From: Candidatus Auribacterota bacterium
GTDB lineage: Bacteria > Auribacterota > Tritonobacteria > UBA1439
Assembly: GCA_026392035.1 (NCBI GenBank)
Contig: JAPLCX010000117.1
Span: forward strand, 1-36,219
DNA: 36,219 nt
Direction of reading: 5' to 3'
Position 1 is the first letter of the stretch, and each line of letters starts with the position of its first letter. A program made the position numbers and the translations under genes. Below, in pieces: positions 1 to 7,779 of this stretch. Below the pieces are notes generated by a model. The model was not told where the DNA came from and ran no database searches. It worked only from the letters and a program-made list of their open reading frames with translations.

Positions 1-386
1 AAATGATGTTCGCCACGGATTTTCACGGATAACCACACGGATGGCCGCAGATGAAGCTTTCTTTTCATCTGTGAATATCCGTCATAATCCGTCCCGCTTA
101 GCGGGATCCGTGGCCCCCCTCTATAAGTGACCCCTTACCGCCGTTACCTAATACCTCAGTTACGGGGGCAGTAATCCACTCTAAGCAGTGTTTTCATCCA
201 CGGATTGACACGGATTTACACGGATAGCCTGTTTAAAAATCCGTGCTCGTCCGTGAAATCAGTGGATAATCGTTTACATTGTTTCCCCCCTATAGCTGAG
301 GGATTACGCCGTTACGTATTCAGGATTGGAGGTCTTTGTGCTACAATCGCCGTGAGGTGGTGGAAAAGTTTCAAGAGGCAATTACC
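1..386. repeat. Noncoding region with CACGGAT-type short repeats
   Basis: No gene is supported here. CACGGAT recurs in clusters at about 13-45 and 197-229, and CCGTTAC motifs occur near 138 and 312. The motif TTACGCCGTTAC seen near 304 recurs near 6863, so this is a dispersed intergenic repeat family. A TTG-started extension of the next gene from 336 is possible but less likely than the ATG at 387. Confidence 0.6.
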
Positions 387-1334
387 ATGGCAAAAAAAGG
401 AAGAATGGTTTTTGGTCCGGTCCCCTCGCGCAGGTTGGGTTTTTCTCTTGGTGTGGACCTGGTTCCTTTTAAAACCTGCCCCCTGGACTGTGTTTACTGC
501 CAGCTCGGCCGGACGACCGACAGGACGCTGCAGAGGAGAACGTACGTTTCCCCCGGGGAGATCATCAGGCAGATCAGGGCTGCGCTGAAGAGGGGCGGCA
601 GGATCGACTGGATCACCCTCTCGGGATCAGGGGAGCCCACGCTGCATTCGGAGATCGGGAAGATAATCCGGACGATAAAAATAATGACCGACATCCCCGT
701 CGCGGTCCTCACGAGCGGCGCCCTCCTCCATAATGCTTCGGTCAGGAACGCCCTGCGCGCCGCAGACTTGGTGATCCCCGATCTCGACGCCGGCTCAGCG
801 GGGGTATTCCGCACGGTCAACAGGCCCCACCGCTCCCTCACCTTCAAGAAGGTGGTGTCGGGCATCAAGGATTTTGTTTCTCATTTTCCCGGCAGGGTAT
901 GGCTGGAGGTGGTGCTCGTGAAGGACGTCAACGATTCACCGGCAGAGCTCAGGAGGATAAGCGCGCTCGCGGCAAAGATACGGCCGGCGCGCGTGCAGCT
1001 GAATACCGTCGTCCGTCCCCCGGGGGAGGTGTGGGTGCGACCGCTCTCCCCCCGTGAAATGCAGCGGGCGCGCGCTTTCATGGCAAAGTGCCTTCGGGTA
1101 ATCCCCATTGATGTCATCGCGCAATCCGCGGGCGTTGGGGTTCGCAGCCTCGCCGAGGATATCGAAGAGAGAATCCTCTCCTGGCTCCAGCGGCGGCCCG
1201 CAACCGCACGCGATCTTGCCAGGGGAACGGGTGCCCGCATGAGCGATATCACGAGGCGCATCACGCACCTCGTTGAAACTGGCAGGGTGAGAAAGACGAC
1301 CTTCAGGGAAGCAATCTATTACATTGCGCTGTGA
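387..1334 (+). CDS. Radical SAM protein, COG0731-like
   Basis: This 315-aa protein carries the radical SAM cluster motif CPLDCVYCQLG near its N-terminus, which binds the 4Fe-4S cluster that cleaves S-adenosylmethionine. It is followed by LSGSGEPTL, the usual GGEP-like SAM-binding segment. The front half resembles the COG0731 Fe-S oxidoreductase group (wybutosine-synthesis-like enzymes). The last 70 residues look like a winged helix (ATARDLARGTG...ITRRITHLVETGRV), so nucleic-acid binding is plausible. The ATG at 387 was chosen because AGAGG lies 8 nt upstream. An in-frame TTG at 336 would add 17 residues outside the conserved domain. The substrate is not known. Confidence 0.85.
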   Translation: MAKKGRMVFGPVPSRRLGFSLGVDLVPFKTCPLDCVYCQLGRTTDRTLQRRTYVSPGEIIRQIRAALKRGGRIDWITLSGSGEPTLHSEIGKIIRTIKIMTDIPVAVLTSGALLHNASVRNALRAADLVIPDLDAGSAGVFRTVNRPHRSLTFKKVVSGIKDFVSHFPGRVWLEVVLVKDVNDSPAELRRISALAAKIRPARVQLNTVVRPPGEVWVRPLSPREMQRARAFMAKCLRVIPIDVIAQSAGVGVRSLAEDIEERILSWLQRRPATARDLARGTGARMSDITRRITHLVETGRVRKTTFREAIYYIAL

Positions 1335-1350
1335 GATGCACGCGGCGACG

Positions 1351-2043
1351 TCACTGCAGCGCTTTCTCAAACGATGCGAACGCCTCGATAACGCCCCGCT
1401 CATCCTTCGCCCTGCAGAGCGCAACCCTCATTTTAAGATTCCTGAGGAGCTTCGTGAGCCGGGCCAGTAGCTGCAGGTGCAGATCGAGTTTGGGCGTGCA
1501 GAGCAACACTACTACATGGGTGAGTTTCCCATCGATCGACTCAAAGTCTATGCCGTGCCACGAGAGGCCCAGCACGAGGCGGGGCTTCTTGATGATGCCC
1601 GTCAGCGGCTCTCGCGGGTGCGGGATGGCAACACCGTCCGCGAGGGCGGTACTGCACATGCGCTCTCTCTCAATGACCGCATTTCGAATCATCTTCTTAT
1701 ATTTACGGTTCACGCCGCCATGCTCGATCAAGAGCTCGATAAGCTCATCAATCACCGCCAATTTGTTCCTGCCGACAATCCTTCTTGTGATGCATTTCGG
1801 GTCGAGCAGCGGATGGATCGCGATGGAATGCTCACTATAGTCTCTCTCCAATGTATTCAATTGGTTGATGTCAAAATCTTTCACGCCGCGATGGAGCCAA
1901 TCCCTGATCTCCGCGGTCTTGACGAGCAATCTTCCGTCCTTGTCCCTCTGGGCATATCCCTTTTCGACAATGAGCTTGATCGCCCGCGCGCTCATGTTGA
2001 GGAACTTGGCGGCCTCTTCCAGCGTCATAAACTCACCAGGCAT
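1351..2043 (-). CDS. HTH (excisionase-type) plus PTS EIIA domain protein
   Basis: This 230-aa protein starts at ATG 2043 with AAGGAG upstream. Residues 6-55 form an excisionase/MerR-like helix-turn-helix (MTLEEAAKFLNMSARAIK, then RDWLHRG). The C-terminal 150 residues are a fructose/nitrogen-type PTS EIIA domain with the phospho-accepting histidine in GVAIPHPR. The pairing suggests a regulator whose state depends on phosphorylation of the EIIA histidine by HPr-like partners. No HPr, EI or transporter subunit lies in the window, so a regulatory rather than transport role is inferred. It converges with the radical SAM gene, with a 16-bp gap. Confidence 0.85.
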   Translation of the reverse strand: MPGEFMTLEEAAKFLNMSARAIKLIVEKGYAQRDKDGRLLVKTAEIRDWLHRGVKDFDINQLNTLERDYSEHSIAIHPLLDPKCITRRIVGRNKLAVIDELIELLIEHGGVNRKYKKMIRNAVIERERMCSTALADGVAIPHPREPLTGIIKKPRLVLGLSWHGIDFESIDGKLTHVVVLLCTPKLDLHLQLLARLTKLLRNLKMRVALCRAKDERGVIEAFASFEKALQ

Positions 2044-2101
2044 AGCAACTCCTTGTAATGACAAATACCAAAGCACAAATGACAAAGCGCCAAGGTAGTT
2101 T

Positions 2102-2126
2102 TGTCATTTGAATTTTGTCATTTGTC
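2102..2126. repeat. 25-bp dispersed repeat, copy 1
   Basis: This segment contains TGTCATTTG twice and is identical over 25 bp to 34957-34981. Each copy sits at the 3' end of a minus-strand gene (2118 and 34991). Confidence 0.75.
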
Positions 2127-2483
2127 TTTATCCTCTCGTACCTCAATCCACGTCACCGTGGGGGGGTGCGCTCTTCCCGAGGGGCGGCAATCAGTCTCGA
2201 TTTTCATGCCGGCGCGCAGCTCGCCGATGCGTAATGGGCGCGCGCCACAGAATATCAGCGTGGCGGCATCATCGATGTGAAAGGTGTCGATCGATCCGGA
2301 TTCGTTTTCAACCTTGAGGATCCGTCTCTCTCGATCGATCGAAAGAATCGTCCCCAGGGACGTCCCTCCCGCACCTGGTCCGCCTCGCGCCGTGCCCGAG
2401 CCGAGAACTAACGCGGGGAGGACGAGGCACAAGACCGCACTCATCTCTATGGGGAAGCGCCGGGTGTGCGGGGGCACCCTCAT
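2118..2483 (-). CDS. Small exported protein of unknown function
   Basis: This 121-aa protein starts at ATG 2483, overlapping the TGA of the upstream DksA-like gene by ATGA, so the two are translationally coupled. It has a signal peptide: basic MRVPPHTRRFPIEM, hydrophobic SAVLCLVLPALVLG, then a likely cleavage near GTARG. The mature part is a small beta-rich domain (GTILSIDRERRILKVENE, later RIGELRAGMKIE). That pattern resembles small OB- or SH3-like periplasmic domains of the DUF5666 type, but the family assignment is only a guess. A periplasmic or exported location is the firm part. Confidence 0.65.
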   Translation of the reverse strand: MRVPPHTRRFPIEMSAVLCLVLPALVLGSGTARGGPGAGGTSLGTILSIDRERRILKVENESGSIDTFHIDDAATLIFCGARPLRIGELRAGMKIETDCRPSGRAHPPTVTWIEVREDKDK

Positions 2484-2857
2484 GACGGGTTCTTTTCCTG
2501 ATGCTCCTTGCACTGCAGGCATAATCTCGCATAGGGAACTGCATCGAGGCGGGCCTCATCTATTGGATGAGCGCACTGCTCGCAACAACCGTACTCACCG
2601 CTCTCTATTTTCTCAAGCGCTGCGTTTATGTCATTGAGTACGTTCTGCTCGCGCGATGCGAGGGTGAGCGTAAGGTCGCGATCATACGAATCACTCGCCG
2701 AGTCAGCAAGGTGGATGGCGTAGCCCGAGAGATCGCCTGATTTCTCCTTGAGCGACTGGCTCAGCGCCCCTTTCTGCAGCGCGTTGACTTCGCTCAGAAT
2801 TTGTTCCTGGAGCGAGAGTAATTTCTGCTTCATCTCGTTGGGCTTCTGCGTATCCAT
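2480..2857 (-). CDS. DksA/TraR family zinc-finger protein
   Basis: This 125-aa protein starts at ATG 2857, chosen because GGGAG lies 8 nt upstream; a TTG further up (2872) would overlap that site. It has an N-terminal coiled-coil-like helix (MKQKLLSLQEQILSEVNALQ) and ends in a C4 zinc finger, CCEQC...CLQC, of the DksA/TraR type. Family members bind the RNA polymerase secondary channel and adjust promoter response to ppGpp; some homologues are general transcription regulators of unproven role. The acidic coiled-coil tip region reads DSASDSYDRD. It forms a two-gene operon with the exported protein through an ATGA overlap. Confidence 0.88.
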   Translation of the reverse strand: MDTQKPNEMKQKLLSLQEQILSEVNALQKGALSQSLKEKSGDLSGYAIHLADSASDSYDRDLTLTLASREQNVLNDINAALEKIESGEYGCCEQCAHPIDEARLDAVPYARLCLQCKEHQEKNPS

Positions 2858-2984
2858 AATCGGCACTCCCAAGGTCTTGCCCGAGAATCGCCCCTCTTGC
2901 GGAACGCGCGACTCTCATGCGTATGGTAGCAGCTCTTCCGGCAGAGGGCAAACATTTTTTCCAGATTTTTTCCAGATTTTCTTC

Positions 2985-3012
2985 TTGAACTTATCTCGTC
3001 GCAGAATATAAT
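2985..3012 (+). promoter_or_regulatory. Candidate sigma70-type promoter
   Basis: TTGAAC at 2985-2990 and a perfect TATAAT at 3007-3012 are separated by 16 bp. They lie about 30 bp upstream of the ATG at 3043 in the spacer between divergent genes, so they most likely drive the ATP-grasp ligase gene. Confidence 0.55.
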
Positions 3013-3042
3013 AGACCTGTAAGCGGCCTGAGGGGTTGAGCG

Positions 3043-4065
3043 ATGTCTTCAAAACGGGCGAGGCGGGTTGCGGTTATCTACAATGTGTTTCACCCTCGTG
3101 ATCCGCGCCAGGAACATGAGGATGACGCATCGGAGAGCATCCTCACCGATGTCCTGCGCGTTCGGGATATCCTCGCGAAGCGGGGCGATCATGCCTTCTG
3201 CATCCCCCTCATCCGCAGCGCGGGGAATTTTTTCAAAAGGCTCATCGCTTCACGACCAGATCTGGTATTCAACCTGTGCGAGGGAGCAATGGGCGACAGC
3301 CAGCATGAGATGAATGTCTGTTCCCTCCTCGAGTTGAGCGGGATACCCTATACCGGTTGCGGCCCGCTCACCCTGGGCATCGCCCTTGATAAAGCGCTCA
3401 CCAAGAAGCTCCTCATCGCGGAGCGCATCCCCACCCCATCCTATTTTGTATGTGACGGGAGCGTCCCCCGCACGCTGCCGCGGGGAATGCGTTATCCCTT
3501 GTTCGTCAAACCCCTCAGGGAGGACGCGAGCCTCGGAATATCCCGAAGCGCCTTCGTGACAAGCAGGGCAAGGCTCATGGAGCGATGCCGGTTCATCGTC
3601 ACGCGGTACCGCCAGCCCGCCCTGGTCGAAGCGTATGTCGAAGGGCGAGAGCTCAATGTCTCAATCATCGGCAACAGGAGACCGGTCGTCCTGCCCATCT
3701 CCGAAATTGACATGAGCCGGATACCTGAGGGGAGGCCGCGCGTGTGCGACTATCGCGCGAAGTGGGTCCCCGAGAGTGAAGAGTATGTCACCACCGTGCC
3801 GCTGTGCCCGGCCCGCCTGGCGCGCGCGACGGAGAGGATGGTAAAAGAAACGGCGCTCGCCTGCTATCGCATCCTATCCTGCCGCGGTTATGCCAGGGTG
3901 GATATCCGTCTGAGCCGGACGAATGTGCCCTTTGTACTTGAGGTCAACCCGAATCCATGCATCGGGCTTGACGCGGGGGTCGTGCGCTCCGCGGCAGCCG
4001 CCGGCATCCCGTACTCTGATTTTATCTGCAGAATTGCCGACCTCGCCCTCCGGGGCGATTGGTAG
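3043..4065 (+). CDS. D-alanine-D-alanine ligase family ATP-grasp enzyme
   Basis: This 340-aa protein shows the D-Ala-D-Ala ligase fold motifs in order: IPYTGCGPLTLGIALDKALT (residues ~101-120), the ATP-binding LFVKPLREDASLGIS (~150), LVEAYVEGRELNV (~195) and the metal-binding C-terminal RVDIRL...FVLEVNPNPCIG (~290). Ddl enzymes ligate two D-alanines for peptidoglycan. Sequence outside the motifs is divergent, so a related peptide or amino-acid ligase is possible, and no mur genes are nearby. GAGGGG lies just upstream of the ATG and a promoter is visible at 2985-3012. Confidence 0.85.
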   Translation: MSSKRARRVAVIYNVFHPRDPRQEHEDDASESILTDVLRVRDILAKRGDHAFCIPLIRSAGNFFKRLIASRPDLVFNLCEGAMGDSQHEMNVCSLLELSGIPYTGCGPLTLGIALDKALTKKLLIAERIPTPSYFVCDGSVPRTLPRGMRYPLFVKPLREDASLGISRSAFVTSRARLMERCRFIVTRYRQPALVEAYVEGRELNVSIIGNRRPVVLPISEIDMSRIPEGRPRVCDYRAKWVPESEEYVTTVPLCPARLARATERMVKETALACYRILSCRGYARVDIRLSRTNVPFVLEVNPNPCIGLDAGVVRSAAAAGIPYSDFICRIADLALRGDW

Positions 4066-4200
4066 TGCGCCGCCCCTTTCGAACGGATAGAATTTGCATT
4101 CTCTTTTTTTCGCCGTGATGATATATTTACCGTGAAGGTCAGCTCATCGCTCATCGCGTGGGAGCGCGGTGAATCTTCCTGTTCATGCTGGGCCGCATCC

Positions 4201-5472
4201 ATGAAGCTCATTGTTCACCCATCAACACTGCGTGGCGAGGTACGGATTCCGGGTTCCAAATCACACACCATCAGGGCGGTGGTGATCGCCACCCTGGCAG
4301 CAGGGCGCTCGAGGATTATCAAACCTCTGGATTCAGCCGATACGAGATCTGCCATCGGGATGAGCCGCGCGTTCGGCGCAAATGTAGAAACAGGCGAGGA
4401 CTGGTTCATTTCAGGCACCGCGGGCGCTCCCTCGGTGCCTGAAGACGTGATTGATGTGGGCAACTCCGGGACGGCGTTGAGGTTGGGAATGGGGGTCGCG
4501 GCGCTGTGCCCCGGCTACACGGTTTTTACCGGTGACCACCAGATCAGGCGCCGCCCCGTCCACGCGCTCATCGAGGCATACCGATTGCTGGGGGCGGAGG
4601 GATTCACCACCCGTCCGAACGGATGCGCGCCGGCCGTGATACGCGGCAGGATGGAGGGCGGGCGAACGGAAATCAGGGCGGTCACCTCGCAGTTCCTCTC
4701 TAGCCTCCTCATCTCGACTCCCCTCGCCGAGAAGAACTCTGAGATCAGGGTACTGCAGCTGAACGAGGTCCCTTACGTGGAGATGACGCTCTCCTGGCTG
4801 GATTCACAGCGCATCACCTACGAGCGCAAGGCGTGGGACCGTTTCTACCTGAAGGGGGGCCAGAGATACTCCGCATTCGATCGCCGCATCCCCGGGGACT
4901 TCTCCTCGGCAACGTTCTTCCTCTGCGCGGCGGCAGTCACGGGTGGCGAACTTGTCCTGCGCGGTCTGGACATGGGTGACGTCCAGGGAGACAAGGCAGT
5001 GGTAGGCATGCTGAAAGAGATGGGGGCCGAGATCGAGATCATGGCCGACGGCGTGAGGGTGAAGGGCGGTGACCTGAGGGGTGCCGAGTTCGACCTCAAC
5101 AGCACGCCGGATGCGCTCCCCGCGCTGGCGGCAATTGCCTGCTTCGCCGCTGGTGAAACAAAGCTGCGGAACGTGCCACAGGCCCGTCTCAAGGAGACAG
5201 ACCGGATCGCGGTAATGGCGCAGGAGCTGAGGAGGATGGGGGGAGACGTGGAAGAGCGCGCGGACGGCCTGATCATCAGGGGGAAGCGGCTGAACGGCGC
5301 GCTGGTGTCCGGCCACCACGACCACCGCGTGGTGATGGCGCTGGCAGTCGCGGGCCTCGCGGCGGGCGGAGAAACCGTTATAAACACTGCCGAAGCGACG
5401 GGCGTCACCTTTCCCGATTTCACGGAACTGATGCGGCGGTGCGGGGCACGGATGGAACTCGTGAACGAGTAA
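4201..5472 (+). CDS. aroA: 3-phosphoshikimate 1-carboxyvinyltransferase (EPSP synthase)
   Basis: This 423-aa enzyme of the shikimate pathway transfers the enolpyruvyl group from phosphoenolpyruvate to shikimate-3-phosphate. Visible family motifs are IPGSKSHTIRAV near the N-terminus (phosphate and substrate binding), GNSGTALRLGMG, PGDFSSATFFL, RLKETDRIAVMAQELR and HDHRVVMALAVAGLA. The length matches the family. The start was placed at ATG 4201 because the homologous region begins there; an upstream in-frame GTG at 4132 would add a nonconserved 23 residues. It is the first of three aro genes on the same strand. Confidence 0.95.
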   Translation: MKLIVHPSTLRGEVRIPGSKSHTIRAVVIATLAAGRSRIIKPLDSADTRSAIGMSRAFGANVETGEDWFISGTAGAPSVPEDVIDVGNSGTALRLGMGVAALCPGYTVFTGDHQIRRRPVHALIEAYRLLGAEGFTTRPNGCAPAVIRGRMEGGRTEIRAVTSQFLSSLLISTPLAEKNSEIRVLQLNEVPYVEMTLSWLDSQRITYERKAWDRFYLKGGQRYSAFDRRIPGDFSSATFFLCAAAVTGGELVLRGLDMGDVQGDKAVVGMLKEMGAEIEIMADGVRVKGGDLRGAEFDLNSTPDALPALAAIACFAAGETKLRNVPQARLKETDRIAVMAQELRRMGGDVEERADGLIIRGKRLNGALVSGHHDHRVVMALAVAGLAAGGETVINTAEATGVTFPDFTELMRRCGARMELVNE

Positions 5473-5660
5473 ATCCCAAATCCAAAATCCCAAATCCCAA
5501 TAGCTAATCAATGTTTATTATTTGGGATTTGGAGTTTGCCCCTCATGGGTTCTCGTCCACGCCCCTCCGGGGTCCTTGTCCCGAGGCCCCGTCGGGGTCG
5601 AGGGAAGACCCCTTTCGGGGTCGAGGGAGGATTTGGGATTTCGCAAAGGAGGTTCTGCGT
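5473..5660. repeat. aroA-aroC spacer with AAATCCC repeats and hairpins
   Basis: AAATCCC-type repeats (about 5472-5501) face GGGATTTGG-type copies (5521-5533 and 5631-5640); the same family recurs near 23795-23822. GGGGTCGAGGGA occurs at 5594-5605 and 5617-5628, and GACCCC TTTC GGGGTC (5607-5622) can fold into a hairpin. No gene is present. Confidence 0.6.
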
Positions 5661-6776
5661 ATGCTCGGCAATACGTTCGGTCGCGTATTCAGGATCACCA
5701 CGTGCGGTGAGTCATACGGGGGCGGCCTCGCCGTCATTGTGGATGGTGTCCCGGCAGGGATAAAACTCACCAACAGCATGATCCAAGAGGAGCTCGACAA
5801 GCGGAAGCCCGGCCAGAGCGACCTCGACTCACCGCGCAAGGAGACCGACATCGCCGAGGTTTTCGCGGGGCTTGGCCAGGAAGGGCTGACCACCGGCGCG
5901 CCGGTGGGGATCATCGTGCGCAATGTTGACAGGCAACCGGAGCACGTCGAGCAGTACCGCTCGGTGAAGCACCTCTTCAGGCCGGGCCATGCCGAGTACA
6001 CCTTTTTCGTGAAGTACGGGGAGCACTACGACTGGTGCGGGGCGGGGCGCGCGAGCGGGCGGGAGACTGTCGGGAGGGTCGCGGGAGGGGCGGTAGCGAA
6101 GCAGATTTTGCTGCGCGAGAATATCGAGGTGCTTGCCTACGTCAAGGAGAGCTGCGGCATCAGCGCGCGGGACATGAGCTTCGAGGAGATCAAGAAGAAC
6201 TATCGCGCGAATCCGCTCAACTGCCCGGACTGTGCAGCCGCGGAACAAATGATCGCGAAGATTCTTGAAATCAAGCGCGCGGGTGATACCTGCGGCGGCG
6301 TGGTTGAAATCATTGCCCGCGGGGTTCCCGCAGGCCTGGGCGAGCCGGTATTCGACAAGCTCTCCGCCACGATCGCTCACGGACTCATGAGCATCGGAGC
6401 GGTAAAAGGCGTGGAGATCGGCGCCGGCTTCGCCGTGGCGGGGATGCGAGGATCTGAGTGCAACGATCCGCCCTATATAGAGAAGGGCAGGGTGCGATTC
6501 CGGACGAATAATGCAGGCGGCTTCATGGGAGGGATCACTAATGGCGAGGATCTCATCATCCGGATGGCGGTGAAGCCGACGCCGACAATTTCGATGGAAC
6601 AGGACTCCATAGACAAGCGCGTGATGGAACCAGCCAGGCTCGCCGCGATCACCCGACGCGACGCCACGATCTGCCCGCGAATCTACCCCGTCGCCGAAGC
6701 AATGGTCCGCATCGCCATCCTGGACGCCCTGTACCTGTGGCGGGCGTGGCAGGGAGTGCAGAACATAAAGAAGTAG
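5661..6776 (+). CDS. aroC: Chorismate synthase
   Basis: This 371-aa enzyme catalyses the last shikimate-pathway step, EPSP to chorismate, using reduced FMN. Family motifs visible are FRITTCGESYGGGLAVIVDG at the N-terminus, RPGHAEYTFFVKYG, GAGRASGRETVGRVAGGA, and near the C-terminus AGGFMGGITNGE and KPTPTISMEQ. The ATG at 5661 is preceded by AAAGGAGG. One oddity is that the usual GESHG signature reads GESYG, replacing a histidine known to aid flavin/substrate protonation, while the second conserved histidine in RPGHAE is kept. Function is otherwise expected to be normal. Confidence 0.94.
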   Translation: MLGNTFGRVFRITTCGESYGGGLAVIVDGVPAGIKLTNSMIQEELDKRKPGQSDLDSPRKETDIAEVFAGLGQEGLTTGAPVGIIVRNVDRQPEHVEQYRSVKHLFRPGHAEYTFFVKYGEHYDWCGAGRASGRETVGRVAGGAVAKQILLRENIEVLAYVKESCGISARDMSFEEIKKNYRANPLNCPDCAAAEQMIAKILEIKRAGDTCGGVVEIIARGVPAGLGEPVFDKLSATIAHGLMSIGAVKGVEIGAGFAVAGMRGSECNDPPYIEKGRVRFRTNNAGGFMGGITNGEDLIIRMAVKPTPTISMEQDSIDKRVMEPARLAAITRRDATICPRIYPVAEAMVRIAILDALYLWRAWQGVQNIKK

Positions 6777-6796
6777 CGCACCCCCTTCAGGGTGCG
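6777..6796 (+). terminator. Hairpin directly after aroC
   Basis: CGCACCC and GGGTGCG form a 7-bp perfect stem with a 6-nt loop immediately after the aroC stop codon. No U-tract follows, so it is either a weak terminator or an mRNA-stabilising stem rather than a clear rho-independent terminator. Confidence 0.45.
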
Positions 6797-6924
6797 AAAG
6801 ATCGTGGGGCGTGTGGGCGTAGGGGGTGATGGCGCATAGAGTTAAGATACTTTCTTTGTGGTTACGCCGTTACACCGATACGCCTCACGCCGATACGGCT
6901 GAGAGCCCGAGTCCTGATCCCCAC

Positions 6925-7779
6925 ATGAAAGAGTATGCCGTCATAGGGTGGCCCCTCGGCCACTCCATGTCACCGGTGATTCACAATGCATCATTCGAAG
7001 CCCTCGGCCTCCCCTGCCGGTTTACGGCGCAGCCGGTGTCACCCGCCTGCTTTGACCAGTTCATGAAATCCGTCCCCTCTGCGCCGTTCAAAGGGCTGGC
7101 GGTCACGATCCCCTACAAAACCGAGGTCATCAAGTACTGTACGGTGCGTGCGGGGGAGGTGGAGACAATTGGCGCGGCGAACACTGTCTCTATCACCGGC
7201 GGAGGTGTCCTGATGGCCGATAACACAGATGCGTCCGCGGTGGGCCGCACACTGAGAGATGCCGGTGTCTCTCCCCGGGGCAGGCGGGTCATCGTGCTTG
7301 GAGCGGGGGGCGCCGCACGCGCGGCGTGCGCACAGGTGCTCCGCGAGGGGGCTGCCTCACTGACGATCGCTAACAGGACGCTCTCCAGGGCGGAGGCTCT
7401 CAGGAGGGATCTGCTCAACGCGTTTCCTTCAGCTCGCGAGGTGGCGGCCATCACTCTCCCGGGCGAGGCGCTCGCCCATGCATTGAGGTCAGCTCATATC
7501 CTCATCAACACCACCTCGGTGGGGATGCACCCCGCGGCGGAAGAGAGCCCTCTCCCGACCGAACTGCTCACGCGCGACATGGTGGTCATGGACGCGGTCT
7601 ATAACCCTGTTGAGACGCGCCTGATCAGAGAGGCGAGGGCGATCGGCGCCGGGACGATCACGGGCACGGACATGCTCATCTACCAGGCGGCTGAGCAGGA
7701 ACGGATCTGGCTGGGGGTGGATGCGCCGCTCCCGGCGATGCGGGAGGCGCTGCTCAGAGAACTCGGGAGAGGCGCGTGA
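6925..7779 (+). CDS. aroE: Shikimate 5-dehydrogenase
   Basis: This 284-aa enzyme reduces 3-dehydroshikimate to shikimate with NADPH. It shows the substrate pocket GWPLGHSMSPVIHNASFEAL at its N-terminus, the catalytic lysine in LAVTIPYKTE, NTDASAVGRTL, the dinucleotide-binding VIVLGAGGAARAACAQVL and the NADP-type NRTLSRAEAL. The C-terminal GTDMLIYQAAEQ is also typical. The start at ATG 6925 gives the family length; an upstream in-frame ATG at 6826 would add 33 nonconserved residues. The gene converges with the minus-strand phosphoribosyltransferase gene and overlaps its 3' end by 26 bp. Confidence 0.94.
   Translation: MKEYAVIGWPLGHSMSPVIHNASFEALGLPCRFTAQPVSPACFDQFMKSVPSAPFKGLAVTIPYKTEVIKYCTVRAGEVETIGAANTVSITGGGVLMADNTDASAVGRTLRDAGVSPRGRRVIVLGAGGAARAACAQVLREGAASLTIANRTLSRAEALRRDLLNAFPSAREVAAITLPGEALAHALRSAHILINTTSVGMHPAAEESPLPTELLTRDMVVMDAVYNPVETRLIREARAIGAGTITGTDMLIYQAAEQERIWLGVDAPLPAMREALLRELGRGA

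Noticed and set aside
4804-5511. Minus-strand 235-codon ORF opposite aroA
   Set aside because: It is a GC-rich antisense shadow; aroA motifs on the plus strand explain the sequence.
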